From NCBI GenBank assembly GCA_037013685.1, contig CM072894.1, positions 8,682,841 to 8,746,840 on the forward strand: DNA of 64,000 nt, written 5' to 3'. The DNA is from Acridotheres tristis. Taxonomy: Eukaryota > Chordata > Aves > Passeriformes > Sturnidae. The notes under the pieces are model-generated. The model did no database searches and had not been told where the DNA came from. It saw only the letters and a list, made by a program, of their open reading frames with translations. Every line of letters starts with the position of its first letter. Position 1 is the first letter of the stretch. This document shows, one piece after another, positions 39,146 to 51,280 of the stretch. Position numbers and translations under genes: made by a program.

Positions 39146-42100
39146 CTGAGGTGAGAAGTTAAGGAAAAGGTAAATATCCTAAATACTCAGTCCAGTATTT
39201 TCCCACTCTCAGGTTGTCCTACACACTGTCACAAAGCTGACTGTCATGCAGCATTGGGAACGTCTGTCTCAATGCATGTATGCCCACAATTTAATCCTGT
39301 AACCTCAAAATCATCATCATCATTTATCTTCTTCCTGGAGTGCTCAAATGTATCTATGTTATATTTAACTCGGGCATAGGTTCGTGTTCACGTGGAAGTA
39401 TCTTTACATATACCTTCCTATAAATGAAGCCTCTGCCCTCACTGCTTTCTGGAAAAAGGCTTTTTGGTGCAGGCACAGTGTAAAGCAGGCACACCTTAAG
39501 GACACAAAGCAGAGTTTTGTTACACCACGAAAATAAATGTGCTCCTTCCATGTTAACTGGGACTTTTTTAGCCCACTGTGGAGTGTGGAGGTGCATTCAC
39601 ATTTACAAACAGCCTGTCCTGCTCAGAGTTCACAGGCCAGTGCACAGCCTGCTCCCATTCAGCTGTGACACTGCTGAACAGCACTGGGGATTCCCTGAGG
39701 AGAAATGCTTTTCTGAACAGGCAACCCTGAACTAGGGAAGATGCATTAAATGGACTTTCATCAAAATTTTAAAATATTCCAGCTGACAGAGACAGCAATC
39801 CTTAATTTCTACTTTCCTAATTGCAAAACCAAGTTAAGGAGATAAAGTGTCTTGCAAAATGGGGAAAAATTCAGGTGTTCCTCAGTATCTACTGTACTTC
39901 CTCTCTCCTTTGAGTAAATGCAGTTTGCTAGTACACAGTCACTCACACACAGAACATGATCTACAGGGAAGGGGCTACCCCTGGAATAATTGCTGTTGCT
40001 GCTAGATCCTGCTGTATTATTTCATGTTACACACCTCCCTACATGGTATGACACAGGCAGAAACAGCATCTCTGCTGTCCCGGGCAGGAGGCAGTGAGAA
40101 AACCTGCCTCACCTGCTGGGCATGTCCTGGGGTGATGGAGGAATAATTTCATCCCAAAGATAGTTGTGGCAACAATACTCTAGGAATAACACACAAAATT
40201 ACAGGTGCTTAAATTGGCTACTTTTTTTTATTATTATTATGTAAGTTTATCTTAGCAAAATATTTATAAATAATGGAAGGAAAACCATGATAAGTACTTA
40301 TTTTAATTAACACCTGGGGTGCACTCATTTTATGACTGGACAAGGAAAATTTAGAAATTCTTTTATTAGCAACTTTGTCTAATATAGCAATTTAGCTGAG
40401 AAAAAGAACAGTGCAGATGTATTTTGTTAAGACCCTATGAAGTATCTGTCAGACCTCAGGAAACAGTAACTCAATTAAAAATATTAATCCTGCAAAATTT
40501 TAAAAAAGCAAACCTCAAATTGTTTACTGACCTGAAACATTGAGGAAAATTAACCAGCAGAAGCGAAATCAGCTTGTTGTACCATTTACATAATTCACCC
40601 AGCTCAGCTGAAGGCTTCTAATTTATAAATGAAATAAAATAAATAATAAATATGCTGGATACTTAGCCTGGTTTTCTAAATGGCCCATCCACATAGTTTT
40701 CAGGTTCAGTTTGTACGTTGGTGCACACTCACCCCAAGACCCTGCATAATCTCAGATTGTGTTTTCTTGGCTGTAATTTTTGTGTTACTTGCTTGAAAAG
40801 TTGTGGTTCTCTGTGACCAAGGGTAGGGGAAAGAAGGCATCAAGAAAAAATACTTGCATCAGACAAGACATTCTTGAAAATGCCCTCTTCTGTGCCTAAG
40901 CCTGGGCTGAGAGGGCAAGAGGGGTGGGAGATAAAAACCCAGAGAAGGCAAAGAAAATCTCCACTTTGTCTATGTGTGAGGAAGCACATTAAGCCAAAGG
41001 AGATGATCTTCAAGTGAGGCATTGAAAATGATGCATTTTGTTGCAATAAATATTACTGAGAACATGGACAAAAAGCAGTTCTTTACCATGTTTTCAAGTC
41101 TTTGCTATTTTGAACATTCCAGTTTACTGAATGTTTCTTCTATTTTGTGTTTCTTTGTCACACTTTAATATCAGCTCCAGCGGGGACATTTAAATGTTAA
41201 TCTGACATCAAAATATCTGTTTAAACAGTGTAAATAGAAGCTGTAGGAGCACACTGCACGTTCTGAGGCCATGGTTTCTCGAAGGCATGGCCCAAAGTGT
41301 GGCTGTGGAGCCCAGCCCTGGATCCCCTCTCCAGCACGGGGCCCTTCTGCTCCAGTGCAGCTCCATGCACTTCAAAGGTTCCTGCCGAGTCATGCATTGG
41401 AGTGCTGCATGTGTTTGATATGAAGGCAGCCCAGGGAGAAGCCTCTGACAGCAGCTGTGATTTGTTTTTCACAGTTAGGTATCTCTTTATTCTTTCAATG
41501 GTAGAAGTATGTCACCATTGAAGAAGGAGATACTGTTTAAGTAGGGAAAAACAAAATCTGACTGCATCTTTGTGTATGCTAAAACTGTCTCTTTGGGAAT
41601 GAATTCCCTTCCAGAGTAAGGGTAGTGACTTGTCAGCTCCTCAGTTTGATCCTCTGCCCTTTCATAGTGGCTTGTGATGAGCATGCAGCACTCTCAGTGG
41701 TACAGTCATTCATGGAAAGCCCTGAAGAATGGAGAAGGTGCACTAAAACTCGCAGAAAATTATTCTGACAACCCATGTTCTAGAGCCTTTCTTATATCCT
41801 GACTCCTCACTTAAAAAGTCTCTTTTGGTTCCAACACCTCTCTGTCTGCACCTTCTGCACAGGTGAGCAGCCCCTTGTTACACACACTGTCATTTAGGGT
41901 AGTTTCCCTAATGCTCCTATCAAGGGGAAACTTCTTCCTCGGGGGTGTTTATTATGTTCCAGATTCTTCTGCATTTCTCATCTAGAAATATAATGCTTCC
42001 ACGGCTTGCTGTGAAACCAGTCTGGAGCTTTTTTCTTTCTTTGTTTTACTTGTCATTCTATAAAATACACTATTTATCTATTTTACCAGCCTTTCCTATA

Positions 42101-43572
42101 ATGAAGTGTATTCTTCCAAATTCTTTTTCAAACTCTGACAAGATGTAGGTCGGGATATTTCCAGGTAGGTAACAAACACTTTATAGCTGAACAACACTTG
42201 TGTGCCTGATACAACATTGTGTCCCTATTACCTACCTAGAATTAATAGTTTGTTCCATTCATCAGCAATCTCACTTCATCCAATCTGAGACACAAGTTTC
42301 TTCAAGGAGTGCTCAGTCTTTTCAGTTACTTTTTAAATTGACCACGTTTGAATTCACAGTCTTGAAAATTCATTACTGCTCAAGATTTTGAGTTGTCCTT
42401 CTCATAAAAGTGTAACAGAAGGATAACCAGGGTAGGAGAAGCAGAGAGAATTTCTTCTGCTGACTTTGGAACCAGGGACACCATGCTAATCTCATCGCTC
42501 AACAAAAAGTGAAAGATCCCTCCCTTTGACTTTTAATACAGGAACACAGAATAATCTGAAGTGTCAATACACACTCCTTCCTTTCAAGGCTACAGAAGAT
42601 CAGGGCCAATTGGATTACAAAGAGTACCAACTTGGTTTAGGATAATGCTTTAAGCACATAGTGATAAGCAGGATAAATAGGACAATATTTCCACTGGGAC
42701 ACCAACATAAGATGCTTGCACACTGTGGGATATAGGCAGAATAATGCACATCCCCCTTGGTGCCTAACACAATAGCCATGCTCCCAAAACTGACTCCTGA
42801 ACTGGGCTCTTGGAACTCCAGGGACAACCACCTCCAGCAAAAAGCATTTCATGTTCTTTTTTTGAGTTCTCCTGTACTTCAGGCCTGCAAGAACCAAAAA
42901 GGTTTCATGTGAATTTGCCACATAACTATTATGCAATGGAGGCTATGTATATAATTCTTGGAAGGGAAAGACAAGGTCTCACTTTGATCAAATCCAGGAT
43001 GTGTTTATTTTGATCTCAGAAATATCCTCAACTGAGCTATTCATCTGTAAGGCATTTTTATCTCTGAGACTCTTTACTCCAATAGGATTGATTTATATTC
43101 TGCATCTAAAAAAACTGAAGGGCTGATTAGGCCTTAAGAACAGCAATTTAATCAATGGCCCAGTGAGTGAGCCCATGTGTGCAATTTCTGCACAATGAAC
43201 TTAGTGCATCATTTCAAGTGAAAACCATATAATTGGATTATTTACAACCAACATTTACAAATTAGATGGCTGCAACTAAACTATAGGAGTGGTTTCTTCT
43301 TTAGTCCAAATTATACTTGTGTGAAGTGAAAGATTTTAGGGGATTTTTTTTGTTGTTTTTTTTTTTTTCTCCTGCAAGAGAGATACTGGTCTCCAAATAG
43401 CTGTAATTTAGCATGTAAGCAATATGCAGACTGAGAATGATTCACAGCACATCAGCTTTGTTCTGAAGCAAAGACAGAAAACAACGACATGTCAGTGAGA
43501 AAATAATGTCTTTAGAACAATTAATTATCAGGCCACTCATGCCAATAACAGTGGAATAATTCATATAAGAAA
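39146..43572. other. Non-coding stretch, no gene seen
   Basis: No gene was identified. A GC-richer piece is at about 41260-41460 and a TCA triplet run near 39310-39323. Frames here are short and on both strands. Confidence 0.45.
42163..42237. repeat. 10-base inverted repeat with 55-base loop
   Basis: aggtaggtaa at 42163-42172 is the exact reverse complement of ttacctacct at 42228-42237. The stem does not extend further, so a structured RNA or microRNA precursor is not supported. Confidence 0.5.
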
Positions 43573-43620
43573 ACAGAATCATAGAATATCTTGAGCTGTA
43601 AAATACATCTATAAATCGTC
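43573..43620 (-). mobile_element. CR1 3' tail fragment, reverse orientation
   Basis: 'acagaatcatagaatatc' followed by 'ttgagctgtaaaatacatct' matches the reverse complement of a CR1 3' end, where the tail repeat (agaatcatagaat) comes first. Only about 48 bases remain. Confidence 0.65.
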
Positions 43621-43754
43621 AAATGACACAGTAAAAAGCTGATTATAATGCAGTGCATCATAACAAGTGATTGGCCTCAAGAAGGGCCTCTCCAGCCCTC
43701 CAGTACACACTTGGATAGGACACAGTGACTTTGGGTGTTCAGAACGTGACTCCA

Positions 43755-43812
43755 GGGGGGTTGACTAAATCATCTTCAAAGGAACCTTTCAGCTCTAAGT
43801 TCTGGTCATGAT
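43755..43812 (+). mobile_element. CR1 3' tail fragment
   Basis: 'ggggggttgactaaatcatc' followed by 'ttcaaaggaacctttcagct' is a worn CR1 terminal block, ending at a degraded tail (tggtcatgatg). With the reverse fragment at 43573-43620 it forms an opposed pair with both 3' tails pointing outward. Confidence 0.6.
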
Positions 43813-46800
43813 GTGACAAAACTACTGAGAATGTTGGAGGGATGAGAAAAAGCATCCAGGTATGACAGCTTCTGCAGTTCTCAGCCTAAGCTCCTTCTTC
43901 ATACACTCCAACCCTCTTCCCAACAGAAATCAGTCTCCAAGATGTCTTTTCTAGACAGAGAGTATAAAAATAATAAAATTTTAAAAAAGTAGAAAATGTG
44001 GCCCATAACCATTTGCAGGACCAGAGCCCTAAGTGCAGAGAAATTAAGATATGTACACCCAGGAGATATTTTGTATCAGCTTCTCACTTTCCATAATAAA
44101 ATGAGCAGTCAATAGGAGGAAATGCATCTGAAGAGAATTATTGCTCCCTAATTTTGAAAAACAAGACCATCCAATAGTCAGGGCAATTGTAAACACTAAC
44201 ACATAATTCAATGAGTATTACACAGCTGGATAAAATTAGTTCCCAAGAATCATTTGTTCAATATAGAGCAACACCATCTAGACCAAATCTAACTGTTTCC
44301 ATACTCCTACAAAATGGAAACTCCAAACAAGTTTGGTTTGTTTGTTGTTTGTTTTGAGGTTTTTATTCTGTATTTCCACAGACCTCCCTCTCAAAGTCAG
44401 CTTCTGGAAAAAAAAAATTAAAAAGGCCAGAATTCAGCAAAACAAAGGGAGGAGAAAGTACAGCACAAACAGAGATTTGTTTTGAAATCACTAGGAGGGA
44501 GAGGGCAACTAGAAGCTAAAGATTTTCTATTGTTCAGAATGAGACCAGCTTTCCAGGTGCCACAAACTTGCTACAATAAATGTGATCTAAGTATGCAAGA
44601 AGACAGGTTGACTTAATTCACATCATATTCAAGTATATTAAGTGCTTGAATACTGCCTAGCTTTAAGAGCTTCCTCGCTTCAAAAGCATTAAATTTTCCC
44701 TATAAAGGAGCCAGGATGTGTGTTACTCTTAAAATCCTCCCTTTGAATTCATTCCTTTGGCAGATAGGACTTGGCCAGAGTGAACCTGAGTGTGAGAGTT
44801 TTAATGTATTAATACATAAAAAGCAATTTCAAGTGAAAAAGGAAAAATATTTCTTCAAAGGAAAATTATGGCCAGAAAAGTGTTTTTAGAAATGCAAATG
44901 GAAACTTGGCACTTTGCGTTTCCATATGTTTCCTGCAGCCAGGATGAATTCCATCAAGTTGTCCTGGATTCCTGAAGAACAAAGAGAAAAATGAAAAAAA
45001 TTCCTAAGTCAAATTAAGCAGGAGCAAAATATTCCTGTGCTGAAGGTATAGAGAAAATTTCAGAAGCATCATGAAGCCTGCAGCAGTATGAATTAATTGT
45101 GAAAATGGAAAAATATAAAAAAAATCAGCCTAGTTCCTGAAAACTACAGACAGCATCTGAAATTTCCTTTATGAGACTCATTTCAAAGCTATAAAAAAAA
45201 AAAGATATGAGATATTTTCCACATTTCGATATTAGATAAGTTGATCTGGAGGCATTTTGCTCTTTATTTCAAATGCTTTTAACACAGTTGAAACAAAAAG
45301 TGAGAGAAGATTCAGTAACCCAGAAATTTCATCTTTTGCTGCTCACAGACTCTAATTTCCTTCAGTACTTTCAAGTTTTGCATCCAATAACAGGCACAAG
45401 CATTATATGTGTCAATATAATAACACAAGTCACATCTATCCTTCAGGAATTCAAGAGGAGTTTCTTGTTAAAAACCCAAAATAATTGCTGAGCTCTTCAG
45501 AAAATGTCGTCCAAAAGTGGATCCATTTGGTATGGTACAGATGTAACCACTGTTTTTATAAAACAACTTTTATACTCCTGGGACCAAGTCAGGCAGGGGG
45601 AGGGTTTTAGACTAAGCAAAAAGACAAATGGTTTATATTTGATAGGATTTTAACATCAAATTCAAAATTTTCAGTTAATGTGCCTTATTTTCCAATATAT
45701 TTTCATCCATAGGACTATATTAATTGACACTCTTTTTCATGATTTTCCAATTCCTTTTATCATTCCTATTTCTACATATTCACCCTCAAAGGCTTTAGGT
45801 GCATGCTATAATTGCACAAATCTACTGATATTTTTCTTAATCTAGATTAAGAGAATGAGAAATTATCTGCTGAAAGAGCTTCTCTACAAGGCCAAAATCT
45901 ACCAATATTCTCACCAACATATATTTCATTCAACTATCTTTTCTTTCAGCCTCTTTCATTGCTCACTAGCTTAAACCTTCTATTTATCAAACATCACCAA
46001 TAGCAAAAGTACCTTTCTTCTAACTCTGTTTTTATACTTTTGATACTTTATTTTAATCTTTTGAAATTGAAAATATTGAAATATCTACAACAGACCCAGG
46101 ATTTACTATTGATAGCAAGGGTGTAGAAAAGGTAAGATGCTTAAATGTAGATCTGCTAACTGAGAATTTTAAAAGGGAACCAATAAATTCCTGAAAACCT
46201 CCCCTTTAGGGCTAAACACTACATTTCTTTTTATTTTTTAAGGCTTTGGCTAAACAGTAGAGGATGTTTAGCATTTATTCAGGTTTTATATCACATCATG
46301 GAATTTGCTGTATTCCAAAGTTATTCCCAGCAAGATACTTCTGAGTCTCAATCCTTTCCAACGTAGCACTCCATAACTTGGTAAATAATTTAGCACTTGG
46401 TCTCCCAACCCAACATCCTAATTCCACCTTCACCTGTTGTAAGCCCAGTAGCCCAAAGGGAGGCCAAGGGTTCCCAAAAGCACAACCAATTATTGCAAGG
46501 GAACACAGGGCAGGGCTGACCAGTGCAAGGAATAACTGAGCACTGGAAAGGTCAAAGCAGTCTGATTTACAGTACTGTCATGTCGTGCAGGATGCATGAG
46601 GCATTTCAGTGCTCATTTCACATTCTACAGTGACAATGGCTGTAATGAATAGGAAATGGCATATTATGAATTCATTCTTGTGATGATAATTGTAATGAGA
46701 ATAGTGAATGGTACAACAAATCTAATCCATCTTCATGACAATTGAAAAACTGCAATCTGATTGCCATCCTGGGGTATTCTTCAGTCACTTTCTAGAAGAA

Positions 46801-47699
46801 AGCTAAATATGATAAAGAGGTAAAAAAAAAAAATTGTCTTTCCTGGATATGTTAAACCCATATTTCTTGTAAAGGTGTGTGATCTGTGTAAAACTTACAC
46901 AAAAAAACCCCTTTCCTTTAATTAGATGGAAACTTCGATATGCCTTTTATTTCAGCATAGTATGTTGTAACTTTATTAAGAGAATCTTAAAGGTCATCAA
47001 CTCTAAATCATGCATTAACAGAGGATAAAGAAAAAAATTGAAAAACCTTGAATTATTCCAATAATAATCAGATGTTCTGTATATAAGATAATAGGACACA
47101 GTGATGCATCACATTTAATAAACATAAGTGTATAGAAAAATCAAACTCTACATAAAGCTTAGTTACCTTGCAGATTTCAGAACCTTTTTCTTGGCAGGGG
47201 GAAAACCATCTTTCAGTGAGAGATACAGCAGTGAACTCACTGAAACTTCAAAGCAATAATTTCTGTCCCCATAGTTTTACTGGAAACAGGAACCACAATA
47301 TTTGCTCATGCCAAGCTGTTAAAAATGTAAGCCCTCCCTCTCCCAGGCATGCTACCATCTGATTTCAATGCTCAGAATTAAATATGGGCTCCACAGCAGA
47401 CCCTTGCCAAAATGAGACTGTGACCCTGCAGGGACCAGGACATCAGCATTGCTTGCTCATGGCTTCTGTCATCCCCTCTGTCTGCCACTGATGACACACA
47501 CACAACACAGCTGGTCTAAAACCACCCCCAAAAATCTGAAATTAAGTCTAAGAAATGCTTCTCCGAGGTATCCTTCCTCTTATTCCCCATAACACCAACG
47601 TTTATTTCTGGTTTAATTTATTGTTTTCTTAATGTCTGGGTAATTGAATGAAGTGTAGGCGACAGCAGTGCTCCTAATCCAGGCTTGAAATCAACGTAG
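43813..47699. other. Non-coding AT-rich stretch, no gene seen
   Basis: No gene was identified. There are A runs near 45195-45206 and 46829-46840. A perfect POU octamer is at 44892-44899. A GTTT-type run is near 44336-44352. Confidence 0.5.
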
Positions 47700-48440
47700 A
47701 GGAGGGCTCATTTAATGGATCATTGCTTGCTAACTTTATATAGCATTGCTTGGATTGCAAACCAGTTGTGTATCTTGTTACACAGCTGATGGTCTTGTAA
47801 CCATGCTGCTGCATCAACTGAAATTTATGGTTCTGCTTAAGATTTACTTTGGGAGTGATTTATTTTGTTTTCAAGAGTAATTTGTATTCTAAGAGGGCCT
47901 GTTCTAGTAGAAGCTGAAATCATTCTCCAAGAGGTTTACATAAGCAAAAATAAAAATTATAATGACAGTCTGTAATTTTCATGGATGAACTTTTAATAGA
48001 AGTGCTCTGGTAAGCAGCGACAATTTGTGTTCACTTGTAGAATTAAATCACTTGATATGTTGATTGTATTGAATTAGTCACCTGTATAAGTCATGGGTGT
48101 TGACTATTGAATTTTTTTAAAAGGTCTTTATTGATTTTTAAGGAGAAAATGTATTTAAAAGGTGGCCCACTGTTGTAATTCTGCTCATTATAAAGTGCTA
48201 AATAGCTGAAGGGAACTAAAGGAGTATTTGGGAAAAGAGAATCTATTTTTAACTAATTAGCTTTGAATCATTTGTCTAGCTAATCCATGTTCTCAGTCCA
48301 TGGCAGTGTTTGGAAGGTAATTGAAAACCAGTCTTCTAATAAATGTGGTGACTGCCCTAACCAGAAGATATTCCAGCACTTGGGAAAGAGAACACAAACA
48401 GCTTCAAATGGCAATGGCAGTGCAGCAAGGCTTGTGACAG
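47700..48440. promoter_or_regulatory. Conserved-element-like region (unproven)
   Basis: About 740 bases of complex, repeat-free sequence with dense TAAT cores and words such as taactaattagc near 48250. The pattern is like the conserved cores of developmental gene deserts. Nothing here shows direct function. Confidence 0.2.
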
Positions 48441-48674
48441 CAAGGTGACACTGATTAAACACCTTGAACTGAAAATATACATCCAGTCAACATGGGAATA
48501 AAAATCCCCCCCTCCAAATATTTGTTCTAATTTGAATTAATATTTATCCCGTTCAGTGTTAGTAATTTGAAGATTTCTGTAATGATCTAAATGTTGTTGG
48601 AGTTTCAACACTTAAATGCCTTTAGTTTGCCTATATAATTAAGCTGTGTAAGAGCAAGCAGACAAAATTCCTGA

Positions 48675-48696
48675 TGTGTGTGTGTGTGGGGGGGGT
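48675..48696. repeat. Short (TG)n then G run
   Basis: A run of TG dinucleotides passes directly into eight or nine G. It is a small microsatellite. Confidence 0.8.
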
Positions 48697-48904
48697 TATT
48701 TGTTTTTTTGCTTCTTTTAATTTAAAAACCAGTCAATAATTGAAATCCTGGGATAGAATGAGTAATGTATGGCTCTTAGAAATAGTGTGGAACAGAGAAC
48801 ATCTTAAGATGCACTAACTAGCACTGAGCAAATGTTGTAAGCAAACAGGCAACATAAAGCCTTTTATCAAAATAAAGCAACTAAATAGGCAAAATTCAAA
48901 ATTC

Positions 48905-48925
48905 AAAAAAAAAAAAAAAAAAAAA
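48905..48925 (+). repeat. Poly-A run of 21 with upstream AATAAA
   Basis: Twenty-one A follow an AATAAA at 48871-48876 by 28 bases. That layout could be a retroposed 3' end, but I find no target-site duplication. The flanks ctaaatag and ctatttag are instead inverted with respect to each other. Confidence 0.6.
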
Positions 48926-51163
48926 GGCTATTTAGCAGAGAGCTAAGAATTGGATAGAAACTTAGAAAAAATTTCTGCCGAATTTCACTTGGGTCAAAAC
49001 AGAAAAACAGAGCCAAGAAGATGAGGCAAACAAGATTCTGAAAGAACCCAGTATATTTCTTTCAAGTTTTATGTTATCAAGCTACTTTTTTATAAGGTTC
49101 CTGATCTCTTCCTCTGTCATTCCTTTGTTCTTTTGGAAATTCCTAAAAATGTCTTGTTATAGTAGATTTTTTTCCTAAGAATCTGGTGAGTTAATTGGTT
49201 TCTAGCATGACTTTTAAACCCATATCGAATATACCTGGAAACTGGGACCGTTTTAAATTGTAATGTGCAATTTCTGGAGGATTGTGCAATTTCTATAGTC
49301 ACATCTCACTTCATCTTAGACCTCTGTTATCTGAAACCTTGTCTTGATGAACCCACCAAGTTTGGTGTTTCTGAAAACGCTCAGCTGAGCAATGGTTTGT
49401 TTTCAGCACCAGGGGATGCAGCCTGCAAACAAAGATAATATCCAAATGCACTGGATCCACCTCACACAGACAAATCTCACTCTGCATTCCTTTGTTCCAA
49501 TGTGTGTGCAATCTCTTTATGCTTTAAAGAAAGGCAGGAACATAACAGCAATTAGTTTTGGAGCTTTGGATCTTCTAATTGTTGTTGGAATCGCCACAAA
49601 AACTGCTGTGCAATTTCCTGATTAGAAGCACTTTATAAAAGATTCTAATTGTTGTTTTCTCTCACAAAGAAAACTGAGTAGATATACTTTTAATTATCTG
49701 CTAAGATAAAGCAAATGTTTTTGAGAAAGAGTATCAAATCAACTCTGCATTAACATGAGAAAACAGAAAACAAACAAGTAGCATTTACTTAATTTTATTT
49801 GTATTTCTATACATCTTGCAGACTAGTCAGTCATATTTTAAATCACCTCACTTAACATAAATGCACAGTGCCTGTAAATAATTCCCTAAGTTTCTCAAGC
49901 CCATTAAAATATAGCTGTGCAGCAGTAAATTGAACAAAGTAAACACTCCAAGACTTTGGTTCTATCTCCAACTCTCCATGACAATTTCCACCATAATTTT
50001 AATGTTTACACATCCTTACTTTTACTTATCCCTTACTTTTTTACACATCCCTTATTACCCTGCTGTTCTGCTAGTTCTCCAGAACTACAGATTTCTACAG
50101 AACTATACATTTATTTTACCACTGAATTAAACAGAAGTCAGGACCACAAAGAAAGGAGTAGCAATACTGAAATACTTTTTGTCTCCTTCCTGTAACTTTC
50201 TCCAAAATAAATATTTGTCTTCCTTATCCTATGAAAGATGCTGATGCTTGGAAAATTAACTCCTACAATCTAAGATGCTATGAACAGGGCTGAAAAATCC
50301 ACACTGGCCATGATCTATTTTGATCAAGCCCCACTGAAGTTAATGGAATTATGCTTGTTAGGGTATTTCAATGAAAAATATTTCACCAGATATCCTGAAA
50401 GCAACACTACTTTTTTGCAAGGTGTTAGTGTTGATATATTTAGCCAATCTATTTTTCTTGAAGTGACTAGTATTACATTATTCTGTGTATTCCCCAGGAA
50501 CACAAAAGGTTTTCCTTTTAGGTCCTGAGGGATCCATTCATGTACAAAAAAGTGAGCAGCAGTGGGGCTTTACATTTAAGTCTAAAGTATTCAGCTTGTG
50601 AGCACAACCTGCCAAGCAGAGGCTGTAAGGAGACTTTCTCCTTTGGGCATGCCCCTGCCACAATTCTAGTTTTCCCCTGGGAGTTATTTTTACTCCAAGA
50701 CCTGCAAGGACATACCAGGGCAAAAGAATGCTGCAGTACTTCTGAAGACCAAATGTTATGTGAAATTCTTCCAGTTAAAAGTTCTCTCAAGTTCTCTCTT
50801 TGGGAGCAGAAAATAAGACATTTTAGTGTCTTAGGAACTGCCAAGACATGGCTAGACAGTTCTTATTCCATGTTCAAGTTCATATGAATAACCTGCTTTT
50901 CTTTCTGCCTCCATGGTGAAATTGCTCATAATGAGAGCTTTGGTTTTCAGTTCAAGTTTGGGATTTGTTTTGTTATTTTTTTATTTTGTTTGAGAGGTTG
51001 TTAATTATTTAGATATTATTTGGTTGGTAGGTTTGTTCTCTGGTCTTTTTGTTTGTTTGTTTGTTTTATTCAGAAAAGACTGTCAGTCATATCATTAGCC
51101 CTGCAATTCAGGAGCCACTTGAATAATAAGAAGTTGCATTGTTTTGTCATTTTTATTAGACAG
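48926..51163. other. Non-coding stretch, no gene seen
   Basis: No gene was identified. The piece 50520-50887 is GC-richer and open on both strands (115 codons +, 108 codons -), with no splice support or recognisable product. A GTTT run is at 51051-51067. Confidence 0.45.
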
Positions 51164-51280
51164 GATCTCTCAGCATGCAGCAGGCAGATTAATGTCACTG
51201 GCCATCGTTTAACTACTCGTGCCCTCTTTGATTCATTCCCTGAAGTTGTAGAATTGATATTAACTTTTAAGAACTGGACA
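51164..51280 (+). other. Exon-like 117-base segment (hypothetical)
   Basis: A good acceptor (gttttgtcatttttattagacag) ends at 51163 and ACA|GTAAGA gives a donor at 51280/51281. The 117 bases are exactly 39 codons, open, phase 0-0, with two CpG. The product has residues such as INVTGHRLTTRALFDS in its middle and reads like ordinary protein, but I cannot assign it to a family. The donor is a moderate match. The same frame is also open upstream across the supposed intron from 51020, so openness alone adds little. It could be an alternative, decayed or lncRNA exon. Confidence 0.25.

Noticed and set aside
42163..42237. MicroRNA-type hairpin
   Set aside because: Only ten base pairs with a 55-base loop; the stem does not continue.
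48871..48925. Processed pseudogene end
   Set aside because: Signal and A run are present, but no direct repeats and no coding remnant upstream.
50518..50887. Overlapping 115-codon + and 108-codon - frames
   Set aside because: Open on both strands at once in a GC-richer patch, with no splice sites and no recognisable product.
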